A stretch of 64,000 nucleotides of DNA from assembly GCF_023115465.1 (NCBI RefSeq), contig NZ_CP096034.1:3782001-3846000 (forward strand), given 5' to 3'. Position numbers and translations under genes: made by a program. Numbering within the stretch: the first letter of the stretch is position 1; each line of letters opens with the position of its first letter. The DNA comes from Gottfriedia acidiceleris (GTDB lineage Bacteria > Bacillota > Bacilli > Bacillales > Bacillaceae_G). Below the pieces are notes generated by a model. The model saw only the letters and a list, made by a program, of their open reading frames with translations. It ran no database searches and had not been told where the DNA came from. This document shows positions 9,037 through 18,500 of this stretch, one piece after another.

Positions 9037-10164
9037 TTATTCATTAATGATTTGTACTTCGAATTTCGGGTGAATAGATAATTGTGGATAATCTTTACGC
9101 CAATTCACTGATTTCCATTCATTTGAGTAATATGCTTTCATTTCCTTCCCTACACCAATCACGTCACAATTTGCTTTTTGCAACGTTTCAATCGTGGATT
9201 TAGCTAACCCTTCCATCTGTTTACTTAGCATTTTTTCCATCTTATGAATGTTCGATTTCTTAAATTTAATTGTTTCTGTACCAATCACATATGAATTAAT
9301 CTTTAAATTGACTCGGATGACTACATTAGGCAAACCCTTTGATTTTTTGGAAACAGTGGTCTTTGAGTCTATTTCTTTTATGGCATATGCATATTCGCTT
9401 TTGTTCTCTTGATTCGCTAACTGTTTTTCCTTATTTTTTTCAAGGAAATCTCCTGTCAGATTCAATCGAACAAAATGCTTACCTAATAGCATCATCATCA
9501 TGGTAAGTTGGTCTTTTGATAGTTTCACCCCAGTGTTTACACCCTGTCTATATAAATACGCACCACTTAATTCTAACGCATTATCTGACTGCTTAATAAC
9601 AGGTATTGCAAGGTCTTCCATCTTGTCTCTTTTTGATAATATGATGTCCATCATGGAAGTAGATGGAATCATTTTTCTACTCTCCATTGTAAAAATATAG
9701 TCATTTAAATCTTTTGTAAAATCTTCTTTTTTTTCAACTTCATCTTTTAAATATTTTTGTAGATTTCCTTCAAAGATAACAACAGGGACGTCTACTGCCC
9801 CATACGGCGCATTTAGCATAAAAGATAGATTTGAGACAGGATACTCTTTTGCGAACTTTTCACTTAGCAGATAAACCCTTGTACTAACGCCATAAAAAAC
9901 TCGATTTGAATAACCACCTCTACCAATTGCTGATAATAGACTTGACCCCTTAAGTGTTGTAAGACCCATTTTAACCTCCCCACTACCTTGTCCGCTGTTT
10001 TTTAGTTTAGTATCAACGTAGTAAAGATTAGCTTTATTACTTTCATTCAAATCTAAACCCGCAACATCCATTAATTTAAGAGTACGTAGTGGCAATCGAT
10101 CCCAACACCCAGTCAATAGCGGAATTAATGATATAATTAATAAAACATTATTAATTTTTTTCAA
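9037..10164 (-). CDS. Ger(x)C-type spore germination lipoprotein
   Basis: Signal peptide with lipobox LLTGC at residues 16-20, followed by the GerC hallmark CWDRLPLRTL. The 375 residues include the family segments LSFMLNAPYGAVDVPV, ELSGAYLYR and a C-terminal GVGKEMKAYY and WRKDYPQLSIHPKF-type end. GerC proteins are the lipoprotein subunit of nutrient germinant receptors in the spore inner membrane. Unusually there are no gerA and gerB subunits on either side: upstream is an 830-base gap and downstream a small hypothetical gene. It may serve a receptor encoded elsewhere or be the survivor of a lost operon. Confidence 0.9.
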   Translation of the reverse strand: MKKINNVLLIISLIPLLTGCWDRLPLRTLKLMDVAGLDLNESNKANLYYVDTKLKNSGQGSGEVKMGLTTLKGSSLLSAIGRGGYSNRVFYGVSTRVYLLSEKFAKEYPVSNLSFMLNAPYGAVDVPVVIFEGNLQKYLKDEVEKKEDFTKDLNDYIFTMESRKMIPSTSMMDIILSKRDKMEDLAIPVIKQSDNALELSGAYLYRQGVNTGVKLSKDQLTMMMMLLGKHFVRLNLTGDFLEKNKEKQLANQENKSEYAYAIKEIDSKTTVSKKSKGLPNVVIRVNLKINSYVIGTETIKFKKSNIHKMEKMLSKQMEGLAKSTIETLQKANCDVIGVGKEMKAYYSNEWKSVNWRKDYPQLSIHPKFEVQIINE

Positions 10165-10358
10165 TTTCTTTTCACCACTTTATATAAAGGTAATTTTCCC
10201 CTATTTTGACCCTTAAACTTTTTCCTATTCATTTTAGGAGTAATTTTAAGACGAAGTTGTTAAAGTTAATTTGAATAAACATAAACAAATTAATTTTGAG
10301 CCACTTTACTGTTATGATAAGTTTTTATATTGATTTGTCTTCGGTAAAGGACGATAAA

Positions 10359-10439
10359 ATGTCATTGCTCTGGGTAGGAACTGGTTTTTTATTATTTATT
10401 AAATTTTGTGGATGGATGAATCTAAAACTTGAAGATTAA
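10359..10439 (+). CDS. Possible 26-residue membrane peptide
   Basis: ATG 10359 follows AAAGGA by 6 bases and encodes MSLLWVGTGFLLFIKFCGW plus a short charged tail (LKLED), one likely membrane helix. The hairpin behind it (AGAGGAACTC / GAGTTTCTCT, 10452-10481) has its T run on the other strand, so it does not clearly end this gene. This is a candidate only. Confidence 0.3.
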   Translation: MSLLWVGTGFLLFIKFCGWMNLKLED

Positions 10440-10927
10440 AAATAAAAAAAGAGAGGAACTCACAAGAAAAGGAGTTTCTCTAAAAAATAGGTGATATTGG
10501 TAAAAAAGTAAAACAAGAAATGTAATATTATTATATAAAAATTAATATTAATTGTTTCAGTTATATGCCCCTTTATTGGAAAAATTTAACATTTATTATG
10601 CAACTAAACTGCCAAGGGTTTTTATATTCCATGATAATTCAGTAGAAGCATAATTAGCAGTACTTAAATATTTAGAAGAAATCGTCTCTTCAGGGGCAGA
10701 TCATCCATTACCGATACAATTTCTATCGGTTGTGTTCTATATTGTATTTTTGTATCCTATTCAATTTGTATATACTAGGGTTTTTTAAGCATTTAACTGT
10801 CTAAAATTAATCTTAACTCGCTACGAGCGGACGGGAATCCCAACTGTTATATGATCCACCTATGTTCGGTTAGACATGAAACTATTAGGTAGTTTAGTTA
10901 AATAAGAACTGCGTAACAAAAAATTAA

Positions 10928-10953
10928 AAGGCATTGCTCTTGAGCAACGCCTT
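10928..10953 (-). terminator. Terminator of the 109-residue gene
   Basis: AAGGCATTGCTC / GAGCAACGCCTT with one mismatch; T-rich on both strands, so it can work in both directions. It lies 45 bases behind the stop at 10998. Confidence 0.75.
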
Positions 10954-10997
10954 TTTCACATATTAATTTCCCCTAACAATTAGCAATCTTTTAATCT

Positions 10998-11327
10998 CTA
11001 TCTAAAAAGAATTCCATATTTATTCTTTATAAAAGCTTTTAATAGATCCATCTTCTCTTTTGAATCTATGATTTCAAATGGAACATATACTTCATGTTTT
11101 TTTAGGAGAAAATTTCTCTTTTCTTTAATTTCAAAATTTAATATTTGTTGGACTTCTTTTTGAACAGGCTTCCCTCTAGTAGATTCTGGATTGCCTGAAT
11201 CGACATGATGAATTAAGCAATGGTATTTTTTATCTCCATATAGAGTCGCAAATTTTTTAAACGCACCAATTAAGGAAATAGGCTTATACCCTATCGACAA
11301 GCTCTTTGCCGCCATTGTACATTTCAT
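10998..11327 (-). CDS. Hypothetical protein, 109 residues
   Basis: The product starts MKCTMAAKSLSIGYKPIS and is basic, with a central segment KYHCLIHHVDSGNPESTRG and a C-terminal mixed alpha/beta part. No family is recognised. No good ribosome site was seen before the first ATG, and an internal Met (MAAKSL) is a possible later start. The gene lies just beyond the 3' flank shared by the outermost spoVR fragment and the intact spoVR gene, so it may be the original downstream neighbour of spoVR. Confidence 0.4.
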   Translation of the reverse strand: MKCTMAAKSLSIGYKPISLIGAFKKFATLYGDKKYHCLIHHVDSGNPESTRGKPVQKEVQQILNFEIKEKRNFLLKKHEVYVPFEIIDSKEKMDLLKAFIKNKYGILFR

Positions 11328-11423
11328 TGGACCTAAACTGTTGAGTTAGGTAGAGATTCAAAATCCCCCTCTTACCTTTCGTCCAAGTATTAATTATCCA
11401 ATTAAGTAAAAAGTAATTCATAC

Positions 11424-11447
11424 AAAAAACCACCTTATATAGGTGGT
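11424..11447 (-). terminator. Terminator behind spoVR fragment 1
   Basis: Minus strand GGACCACCTATATAAGGTGG then GTTTTTTGT: stem CCACC/GGTGG with a T run. The same terminator type stands behind the intact spoVR (28295-28317) and fragment 3 (19723-19743). Confidence 0.8.
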
Positions 11448-11448
11448 C

Positions 11449-12087
11449 CTAAATATACTTCCGATGAATATTCTTCCCATCATAACTAAACAACACTGAC
11501 TTATTCTCAATATTCGTCTCCAATCTCCAAATGAACCCCTCTACCCCACAACTGATGAATATAAGGCATTACCTTCTCAACATACTTCACATCAAGTTCC
11601 ATATGTTCATAGGAATGTTTCAAATAAAGCTCACCATTTTTTAAATAATCGCCCTCTTGAACAACTATATAAGGGAATCCTCCATTCACCCTACTAACTA
11701 CAAGTTGATCTCGTACATTTTCCCATGCCTTATCAGTGACTTTATATTCCTTACCTTGTCGTTGGAATAAATACATATCTTCACGCATGACAAGGTCTTT
11801 AGTTAAGTAATTTCGTATAAATGAACTATCAGACTCTAACTCTCGTACTTCAAACATTTTTTCTCGATCGCTGCCAGGTTTAACACCTAACTCTCTCATT
11901 TCTTTGGTCGGATTATTATATCGCTCTTCAATATCTTCAAACATTCTTAGTCCTAAGTAGTATGGATTAATACTTGTTTTAGAAGGTTGAACTACTCCTG
12001 CGTTTAGTTTTGCGTATTCAATTGCTTCGTTTGAATCGAGGTTTAGTTCACGCATGATGCGTATGTGCCAAAAACTTGCCCAGCCTT
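11449..12087 (-). pseudogene. spoVR: Displaced 3' fragment 1 of spoVR, frameshifted
   Basis: The 639 bases align end to end with 28320-28951 of intact spoVR, from the conserved EGWAS motif (about residue 265 of 474) to the stop codon. The length difference is exactly one 7-base tandem duplication (TCTCCAA twice, near 11519) that shifts the frame at the C-terminus, giving the ending HLEIGDEY. The rest keeps the SpoVR reading frame almost unchanged at protein level while many codons differ silently. About 110 bases of flank downstream of the stop also match the flank of the intact gene. No ribosome site precedes the internal MRELNLDS Met, so it is probably not translated. Confidence 0.9.
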
Positions 12088-12125
12088 CCGTCTCCTTAAG
12101 ATTTTAAAGACCTACCTTATTGCAA

Positions 12126-12160
12126 TAGAAAAAGGATCTTACTTTAAGACCCTTTTTCTA
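12126..12160. terminator. Bidirectional hairpin between spoVR fragment 1 and the DoxX gene
   Basis: TAGAAAAAGGATCTT pairs with AAGACCCTTTTTCTA over 15 bases with one mismatch around a 5-base loop. It could end DoxX transcription (172 bases beyond its stop). Confidence 0.7.
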
Positions 12161-12331
12161 TTTATATCACTGTTACTATTATACTTATGGAAAGTGTATT
12201 TGAATAAGGAACATTATTATTTTCAGTAAATACATATTAATTTTAGCGGCAATAAAAAAGTCAAAAAAGATGAATCAATCAATGATTTTTCATAAAATAC
12301 AAAGCTTAGTGCATTTCTTATATCTATTTAA

Positions 12332-12925
12332 TTACACTTTATTAGTAACTTGTTTTGTATCTTTTTTATAAATTTTTTCCCAAGGCGTCCCTAAAAATGG
12401 AAGAGCCCAACGATCTAAACCATACCATCCCGCCACTTTCCACCCTAGAACTAGCCATGTAGCTAAAATAAACAATAGTGGATTAGAACTAAGTGTTCCC
12501 GCAAATAAGTAACTTACACTCATTAAACTACCAAAAAATGCAGCAATTCCTGTAAGTAATCCTAATATTAAACCTAATCCTACAAGAACTTCACCATATG
12601 CTACTAAATAAGAAAAGAATTTAGCATTTGGAAGTACCGTATGCTTTAAAAAACTAGCATACCAACCTGTTACATCTGGGTGCAGCATATTAGAATTAGC
12701 TTTTGCTAAAGCTCCTTGAGTAAACCCTTTTACTACAACACCAGCTTTTGATCCAGTCCAAACATCTGAATTTACTTTATCCCATCCAGCAGAAAGCCAC
12801 TCATACCCCAAGTAAAAACGAACAAGTAACCAAATCCAAGCAGATTTACTACTATTAAATAAAAAATTAGAAACGGGATTATCAGAAACAACAACATCAT
12901 ATCCGTCTACTTTTTTATTTACCAT
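12332..12925 (-). CDS. DoxX-family membrane protein
   Basis: 197 residues with four membrane segments (IWLLVRFYLGYEWLSAGW; FSYLVAYGEVLVGLGLILG; LTGIAAFFGSLMSVSYLFAG; PLLFILATWLVLGWKVAGW) and the family motif LVRFYLGYEWL followed by GWDK. The order and the ending GWYGLDRWALPFLG fit DoxX/DoxD-like proteins, which in various bacteria are subunits of thiosulfate:quinone oxidoreductase or act with peroxide-defence proteins. It shares a cargo block with two universal stress proteins on the same strand, which suggests stress or redox-related use. A palindrome at 13291-13310 lies in its long leader. Confidence 0.85.
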   Translation of the reverse strand: MVNKKVDGYDVVVSDNPVSNFLFNSSKSAWIWLLVRFYLGYEWLSAGWDKVNSDVWTGSKAGVVVKGFTQGALAKANSNMLHPDVTGWYASFLKHTVLPNAKFFSYLVAYGEVLVGLGLILGLLTGIAAFFGSLMSVSYLFAGTLSSNPLLFILATWLVLGWKVAGWYGLDRWALPFLGTPWEKIYKKDTKQVTNKV

Positions 12926-13446
12926 TTATTTGCCCCCTCTTGTACGAATTACTATTATATATTTATTAACAATTAAAAATATGTACAATGTGAAATTTAA
13001 TGTTTCGGTGGAGGTTAAAAAGAAATTTATTATTTATTTTTTTAAATTTGATATCGCATAATCTGTCCTAAAATACTATTTCTTTCTTTATTATTGGTAT
13101 GACATTAATTTATATGAAAATTGTATTTAATTTAAATCATATATCTAATTGTTTAAACAATGAATCCAAGCCTTTTTGCCTCATATGTCAGCAATACCGA
13201 AATTTCGGATGGGCTATATTGATTAATTCTAGTGTTCATTGAGATATGATCTTTCTTGCTAATTTAATTAGCTATACCATATCCTGTTACAATATGATCT
13301 ACATCATATTTGATGTTGTTTCGACTGATTTAAAAGATAGGTAGAGATTAATTTTTGAAACAGTCCCATCCTTTGTTGTCGCACTTTACAATATTTGTAA
13401 ATTTTACAGAAAAATAGCATCAAGTTAAACCAAAATTACCAAGTTA
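12926..13446. other. 520-base leader region of the DoxX gene
   Basis: No gene. It contains an 8+8 base palindrome at 13291-13310, described separately. The rest is AT-rich without hairpins followed by T. Confidence 0.5.
13291..13310. promoter_or_regulatory. 20-base palindrome, possible operator
   Basis: AATATGAT and ATCATATT form a perfect inverted repeat around CTAC. It is about 370 bases before the DoxX start and 137 bases behind the first UspA stop. The size suits a dimeric regulator, but it matches no consensus well enough to name one. Confidence 0.35.
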
Positions 13447-13884
13447 TTATTTAACAATGAATACTGGACAAGCAACTTTTTGCACAACATAATGACTGAC
13501 GCTTCCTAAGAACAACTCTTTCAGTTTACTCAATCCACGACTTCCCATTACAACAAGATCGGCTTTATTATTATTGATAAAATCAACAATCGTACCAGAA
13601 GGGATTCCTTCCAATACAAATGTTTTTGTACTGTTAGGAAGTTCTTTCAGCTTTTGATCTACTGCATTAAGAGCTATTTTTGCTATATCGTATTCTGTTT
13701 GGCGAATCTCTTCCACATTCAAAGTACCATAGTAAGTAACATCAACAGGTACATGAAATACTGTAATTACATTCAATTCGATACTTTTATCTTGTTTTGC
13801 CATCGTAATTGCCATTTCCAAAGCCTTTTTACTTAGCTCAGAATTATCATACGGAACTACAATTCTTGAACATACATCTAACAT
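13447..13884 (-). CDS. Universal stress protein A family
   Basis: 145 residues of UspA fold: N-terminal IVVPYDNSELSKKALEMA, and the ATP-binding signature near the C-terminus in DLVVMGSRGLSKLKE followed by LGSVSHYVVQKVACPVFIVK, i.e. the G-2x-G-9x-G-S pattern of ATP-binding members. A second, very similar copy lies immediately upstream on the same strand (14042-14464), so this is a tandem duplication. Such proteins act in the cytoplasm under starvation, oxygen or redox stress; the particular signal here is not visible. Confidence 0.9.
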   Translation of the reverse strand: MLDVCSRIVVPYDNSELSKKALEMAITMAKQDKSIELNVITVFHVPVDVTYYGTLNVEEIRQTEYDIAKIALNAVDQKLKELPNSTKTFVLEGIPSGTIVDFINNNKADLVVMGSRGLSKLKELFLGSVSHYVVQKVACPVFIVK

Positions 13885-14041
13885 CTATTTGATCCTCCTA
13901 TATTAATTTCTATTATTATTTTTAAATAAAATTTTAGTAAGTTCATAATAAAAATATATTTTATATTAGATACTCACCCTACTAATCTCACAAGCTTTGG
14001 AAGTAAAAAAATTTGTAAACCTTGCTTAAAATAAAATTCAA

Positions 14042-14464
14042 TCATTTAACGATTAATACTGGACAAGTAGCTTTTTGCAATACATAATGACTGACACTAC
14101 CTAAGAAAATTTCTTTTAATCCACTCAAACCACGACTTCCCATCACAACCAGATCGGCGTCTTCCTGCTTAACGAAATTCACAATCGTTTCAGTAGGGTT
14201 ACCTTCCAAAACAAATGATTTTGTCTTGTTTGGCAGAGAATTTAACTTTTTCTCAATTTCATTAAGTATTTCCTGAGCTGCTGAGATCTCTGCCTCAAGC
14301 ATCATTCGGTAATACGAGACGGTATAAGGAATATTTACAACTATAATAACTATCAATTCTATCTCTTCATCTTGTTTTGCTATATTCATTGCAGTTACTA
14401 ATGCCTTTTTGCCTAATTCAGAATTATCATATGGAACTACAATTTTGGAACATACAGTTAACAT
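14042..14464 (-). CDS. Universal stress protein A family, tandem paralogue
   Basis: 140 residues, closely similar to the neighbour at 13447-13884: IVVPYDNSELGKKALVTA at the start, and DLVVMGSRGLSGLKEIFLGS near the end, with the full ATP-binding motif. The two proteins differ mainly in the middle (the segment after the second strand is shortened). The gene is first in the block; a 157-base gap separates it from the paralogue, so each may have its own promoter. Confidence 0.9.
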   Translation of the reverse strand: MLTVCSKIVVPYDNSELGKKALVTAMNIAKQDEEIELIVIIVVNIPYTVSYYRMMLEAEISAAQEILNEIEKKLNSLPNKTKSFVLEGNPTETIVNFVKQEDADLVVMGSRGLSGLKEIFLGSVSHYVLQKATCPVLIVK

Positions 14465-14565
14465 ATATTTCAGCTCCTTCCAGTAAATCCTATTCTCACG
14501 TTTAAATTAATATCACATCATAGTTTTTAATAGGCAAAAATATGTTAACTTTTTTAGTTAAATTG

Positions 14566-14594
14566 AAAACACCATTCAAATCGAATGATGTTTT
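14566..14594. terminator. Hairpin behind spoVR fragment 2
   Basis: AAAACACCATTC / GAATGATGTTTT with one mismatch and a 5-base loop, 75 bases past the fragment's stop codon. It replaces the CCACC/GGTGG terminator that the other spoVR copies carry. Confidence 0.6.
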
Positions 14595-14668
14595 AGTCTA
14601 ATCATATTTGTACTACTTATACATTGTTCGTCTTTTGTAACATTTTTTATCCATCTAAAAATCTAGGA

Positions 14669-15300
14669 TTAAATATACTTCCGATGAATGTTCTTCCCAT
14701 CATAACTAAACAACACAGATTTCCCCTCTATATTCGTCTCCAAATGAACCCCTCTACCCCACAACTGATGAATATAAGGCATTACCTTCTCAACATACTT
14801 CACATCAAGTTCCATATGTTCATAGGAATGTTTCAAATAAAGCTCACCATTTTTTAAATAATCGCCCTCTTGAACAACGATATATGGGAATCCTCCATTA
14901 ACTCGACTAACTACAAGTTGTTCTCGTACATTTTCCCATGCCTTATCAGTGACTTTATATTCCTTACCTTGTCGCTGGAATAAATACATATCCTCGCGCA
15001 TGACGAGGTCTTTAGTTAAGTAGTTTCGTATAAATGAACTATCAGACTCTAACTCACGAACTTCAAACATTTTTTCTCGACCGCTGCCAGGTTTTACACC
15101 TAACTCGCGCATTTCTTTTGTTGGGTTATTATATCGCTCTTCAATATCTTCAAACATTCTTAGTCCTAAGTAATATGGATTAATACTTGTTTTCGATGGT
15201 TGAACAACGCCTGCGTTTAGTTTTGCATATTCGATTGCTTCATTTGAGTCGAGATTTAGTTCTCGCATGATTCGGATGTGCCAGTAACTTGCCCAGCCTT
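14669..15300 (-). pseudogene. spoVR: Displaced 3' fragment 2 of spoVR, frame intact
   Basis: Exactly 632 bases, the same length as 28320-28951 of intact spoVR, with no insertion or deletion. It begins at the same EGWAS codon as fragment 1 and reads in frame to the end (…GKNIHRKYI). A 199-residue frame from an internal Met ([20 protein letters not shown]) exists, but no ribosome site precedes it. The codons differ silently at many places from the other copies. Downstream sequence differs from the other copies right after the stop codon. It is called a fragment because the N-terminal half of SpoVR is absent. Confidence 0.9.
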
Positions 15301-15465
15301 GTTTCTCTTAAAGATCTTCTTTTTTCAAAGTTAATATTTAGAATTTATTAGTGTTAGTGCAGCTAATAATGATCTTAACCGATTAGAAATCTAGAAAAAA
15401 TGAAATAACTATATATGGCTTCTTTAATTTGACAAAGAAGATGCTTCATATTTAGGGATGAACTG

Positions 15466-15498
15466 AAAAAGCAGTGGACTATAGTTCCACTGCTTTTT
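15466..15498. terminator. Strong bidirectional terminator behind the 1316-residue protein gene
   Basis: AAAAAGCAGTGG and CCACTGCTTTTT form a perfect 12-base stem with a 9-base loop; T runs on both strands. Confidence 0.9.
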
Positions 15499-15515
15499 CA
15501 TATTTCATGCAAATT

Positions 15516-18500
15516 TTAATAAACCTTTACCGTTCTTGTTGCACTAATTAATTCTTTGGCATCCTTTACCGTTACATCTAAATATGTACCAGCTTTTTGC
15601 TTTGGTATATTTACTTTAAAATCCCCGTAGATATTTGCTTGAGACGTATAAACTTTTGTACCAATTTTTACTGAAGCAACTGCATATTTTTCAGTTTTTC
15701 CAGTAACTGTTGTTGAATAATACCTAACTGAACTCACAACGGGTATATTCGGTGCGACACGAGTAACTTTTAAAGAGTTAGCATTACTAACTTTTCCTGC
15801 AACAGTTGCAGTTACATTAATTGATATCCCACTGTTTTGGATCGGTATCGACACTTTGAAATTCCCTACACTATCAGCGTTAGCACTGTATGAATTTGTG
15901 CCAATTTTAACAGTTACTACTGCATATTTCTCGGTTTTTCCGGTAACCGTTGCAGCTTTATTGTTGATTGGATTAACAGCAGGTACATTCGGTGCAACTT
16001 TAGTAACCCGCATATTTTGAGCTAAACTGATGTTACCTGCTTTATCTTTCGCCGTAATGCTCAATTCCACGCCACTATTTTGAGTAGGTATCTTGATAGT
16101 GAATTTACCTAAAGAATCAGCATTGCCACTATATGATAATTTCCCAGCTGTCACAATAACCGTGGCTGCTTTTTCTGATATCCCAGTTACTGTGGTAGAT
16201 TTGTTTGTTACTGTATTAACTACCGGTATATCAGGAGCAACTCTAGTAACCTGCTTTTTCATTGGTAAGCTGATGTTACCTGCTGCATCCTGCGAGGTAA
16301 TGCTTAATTCCACACCATTGTTTTGAGCAGGTATCCTAACTATAAACTTTCCATCAGTGCCAGCAATGCCGCTATATGATAACGTGCCCGCCTTCACGAA
16401 AACCTTGGTTGCTTTTTCGGTTATCCCTGTTACTGTAGTCGATTTGTTTGTTACTGTATTAACCACTGGTATATCAGGAACTATTCTTGAAACTGTCACC
16501 TTTATAGTCTGACTTTGATTCTGGGCAAGATCAGTTGAAGTAACAGAAATCACTGTTCCACTATGTTGAACCGGGATAATTATTTTAAATTGGCCATTTG
16601 CATCAGCAGAAGAACTGTAAGTTTTACTACCTATAACAGCTTTAACAGTTGCTTTTGCTTCTGTTTTCCCTGTAATTTCAACTGCTTTATTGTTAACTGA
16701 ATTAACTGACGGTTCTGATGGTGGAGTTTTATCAATAACTGTTGTCCTAATACTAGGACTCACATTATTTGCAGTATCACTTGCAGTCACGGTTAAAACA
16801 GTACCTGCTTTTTGCAGTGAGATCGGTATTTCAAAACTTCCATCCTCTTTAGCATAGTCTTCAGCTATAAGTTCCTCACCCTTCATGATGATAATCTTTG
16901 CACCTGATTCTGAGTTGCCTTTAACTTTATTCGATGCATCTGTTACTGGAAAATCAAATGAAAGTTTCAACCATGGCGGTGTAACATCTTTCACAGTTAA
17001 TCGAACGGATTCACTACTATTGTGGAACAGGTCTTCTGCGAAAACTTCAATCATCGTTCCGGCTGCTTGTGGTTGAAATTCTATTGAAAACGTGCCATCC
17101 TCCGCATAGGCCGAGCCGATGACTGTTTCTCCAGCTACAACTTTAATAATCGATCCTTTATCCGTAACACCACTAATTTTTGCCATTTGATCTGTTATTT
17201 CATTAGTTAAGAGCTGTGGAACTGCTGGTGGTGTTCGGTCCACCACAGTAACATGCTTAGCCTCGCTAATATTTCCTGATGCATCTTTTGCAAATATAAG
17301 TACTTGTGTATCTGCCTTTAATTTTCCGATAGCTATTGAAAAATTACCATATTCATCTGATACATCAGTACCAAGTGATTCACTAGCGATCATTGCCTCA
17401 ACGGTAGAAAATGGCTCCGCTTTACCTGTGATTTCTACTGCACTATCAGTCACTTCATTTACGATAGGAACTTCTGGTGGTGTTTCATCCAAAACTGTCA
17501 CTTTGGTGATTGGGCTGGTTCTATTAAAGCTATCTCTAACCTTAATCTTTAATTCTGTTCCAACTTTTTGAAGTTTGATTGGAATCTGGAAGCTTCCATC
17601 ATGATGCGAATCTCCTTCACCAATCTTCTCATCGCCATTATAAATTTCTACAAGGCTATCCGCATCGGTTATGCCGCTAACCAATTGATCACGATCGCTT
17701 ACTTTTGCTACAACCGGTGCTTCCAATGCTCCTATTGGGTAACTGTTATCAAAAGGTTTATACGAAATTGTTGATACATCTAGCTTGTCACGATAGTTAA
17801 TATTATCATTCACATCAACTATCCCTTGGCTAATTTGTTTTGTATCAGTCACGCCCCAATAATTATTTTTCCCATCAAAAAGAATCCCTTTATATCCAGA
17901 GATATCCACCTTCAGCCGAGGGTAACCGAAAAAATTATTTTCGTTAATAAAAATGTTAGCAATTCCACCGTCAGGATCTCTACTAGTCAACTTTATGTCT
18001 GGAACATAATAGTCAAGTGGATTGATGAAAGTGTTATTTTTAATAATAATCTTCCCAAGACCATTATTAACATTTAGAGTTGCTTTTTGGCTAAAAAAGT
18101 TATGTTCAATGATAGAATCCAAAACTGATGAGGAAAGCGATATGGATCCATTTCGATACTGGTTATAGCGAAGAGTAACATTTTTATTTATAGTTGTTAC
18201 TAGAAAACCACCATTGTATCTTGATGGATAAAAATGGTCCGCATATTCAATTTGAATCATGCTGTTATTAAAATTACTGCCCTTTACATAGACATCTTGC
18301 AACTTGATCCGCTCTTGTTCTGTACCAACAGCAATTAATTTACCATTAACCGAAATCGGCGATCCATTTTTCCCAATCAGCTCAACCCCAGGTTCTATCG
18401 TCAGTGTTACCCCAGAATTAATCACGATGGGACCTGTTTGAATATATGGTGAGCCCTCTTTTGTTAAAACTCGATCTTCGCTGATTACCCCACTAATAAC

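Larger units (their letters stand above)
10165..10997. other. Intergenic stretch with a possible sORF and gene relic
   Basis: Besides the 26-residue candidate, the plus strand at about 10640-10785 holds a stopless run (LKYLEEIVSSGADHPLP, then a hydrophobic end) without a start codon, which may be the tail of a lost gene. Bidirectional hairpin structures lie at 10452-10481 and 10928-10953. Confidence 0.35.

Noticed and set aside
14669-15268. SpoVR fragment 2 as a stand-alone functional protein (199-residue open frame)
   Set aside because: No ribosome site before the internal Met, the SpoVR N-terminal half is absent, and sister fragments in the same array are frameshifted; better explained as a displaced gene end that has not decayed yet.
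15269-15515. Possible integrase or attachment-site gene between island blocks
   Set aside because: No reading frame of note and no tRNA-like sequence was found there or at the other block borders.
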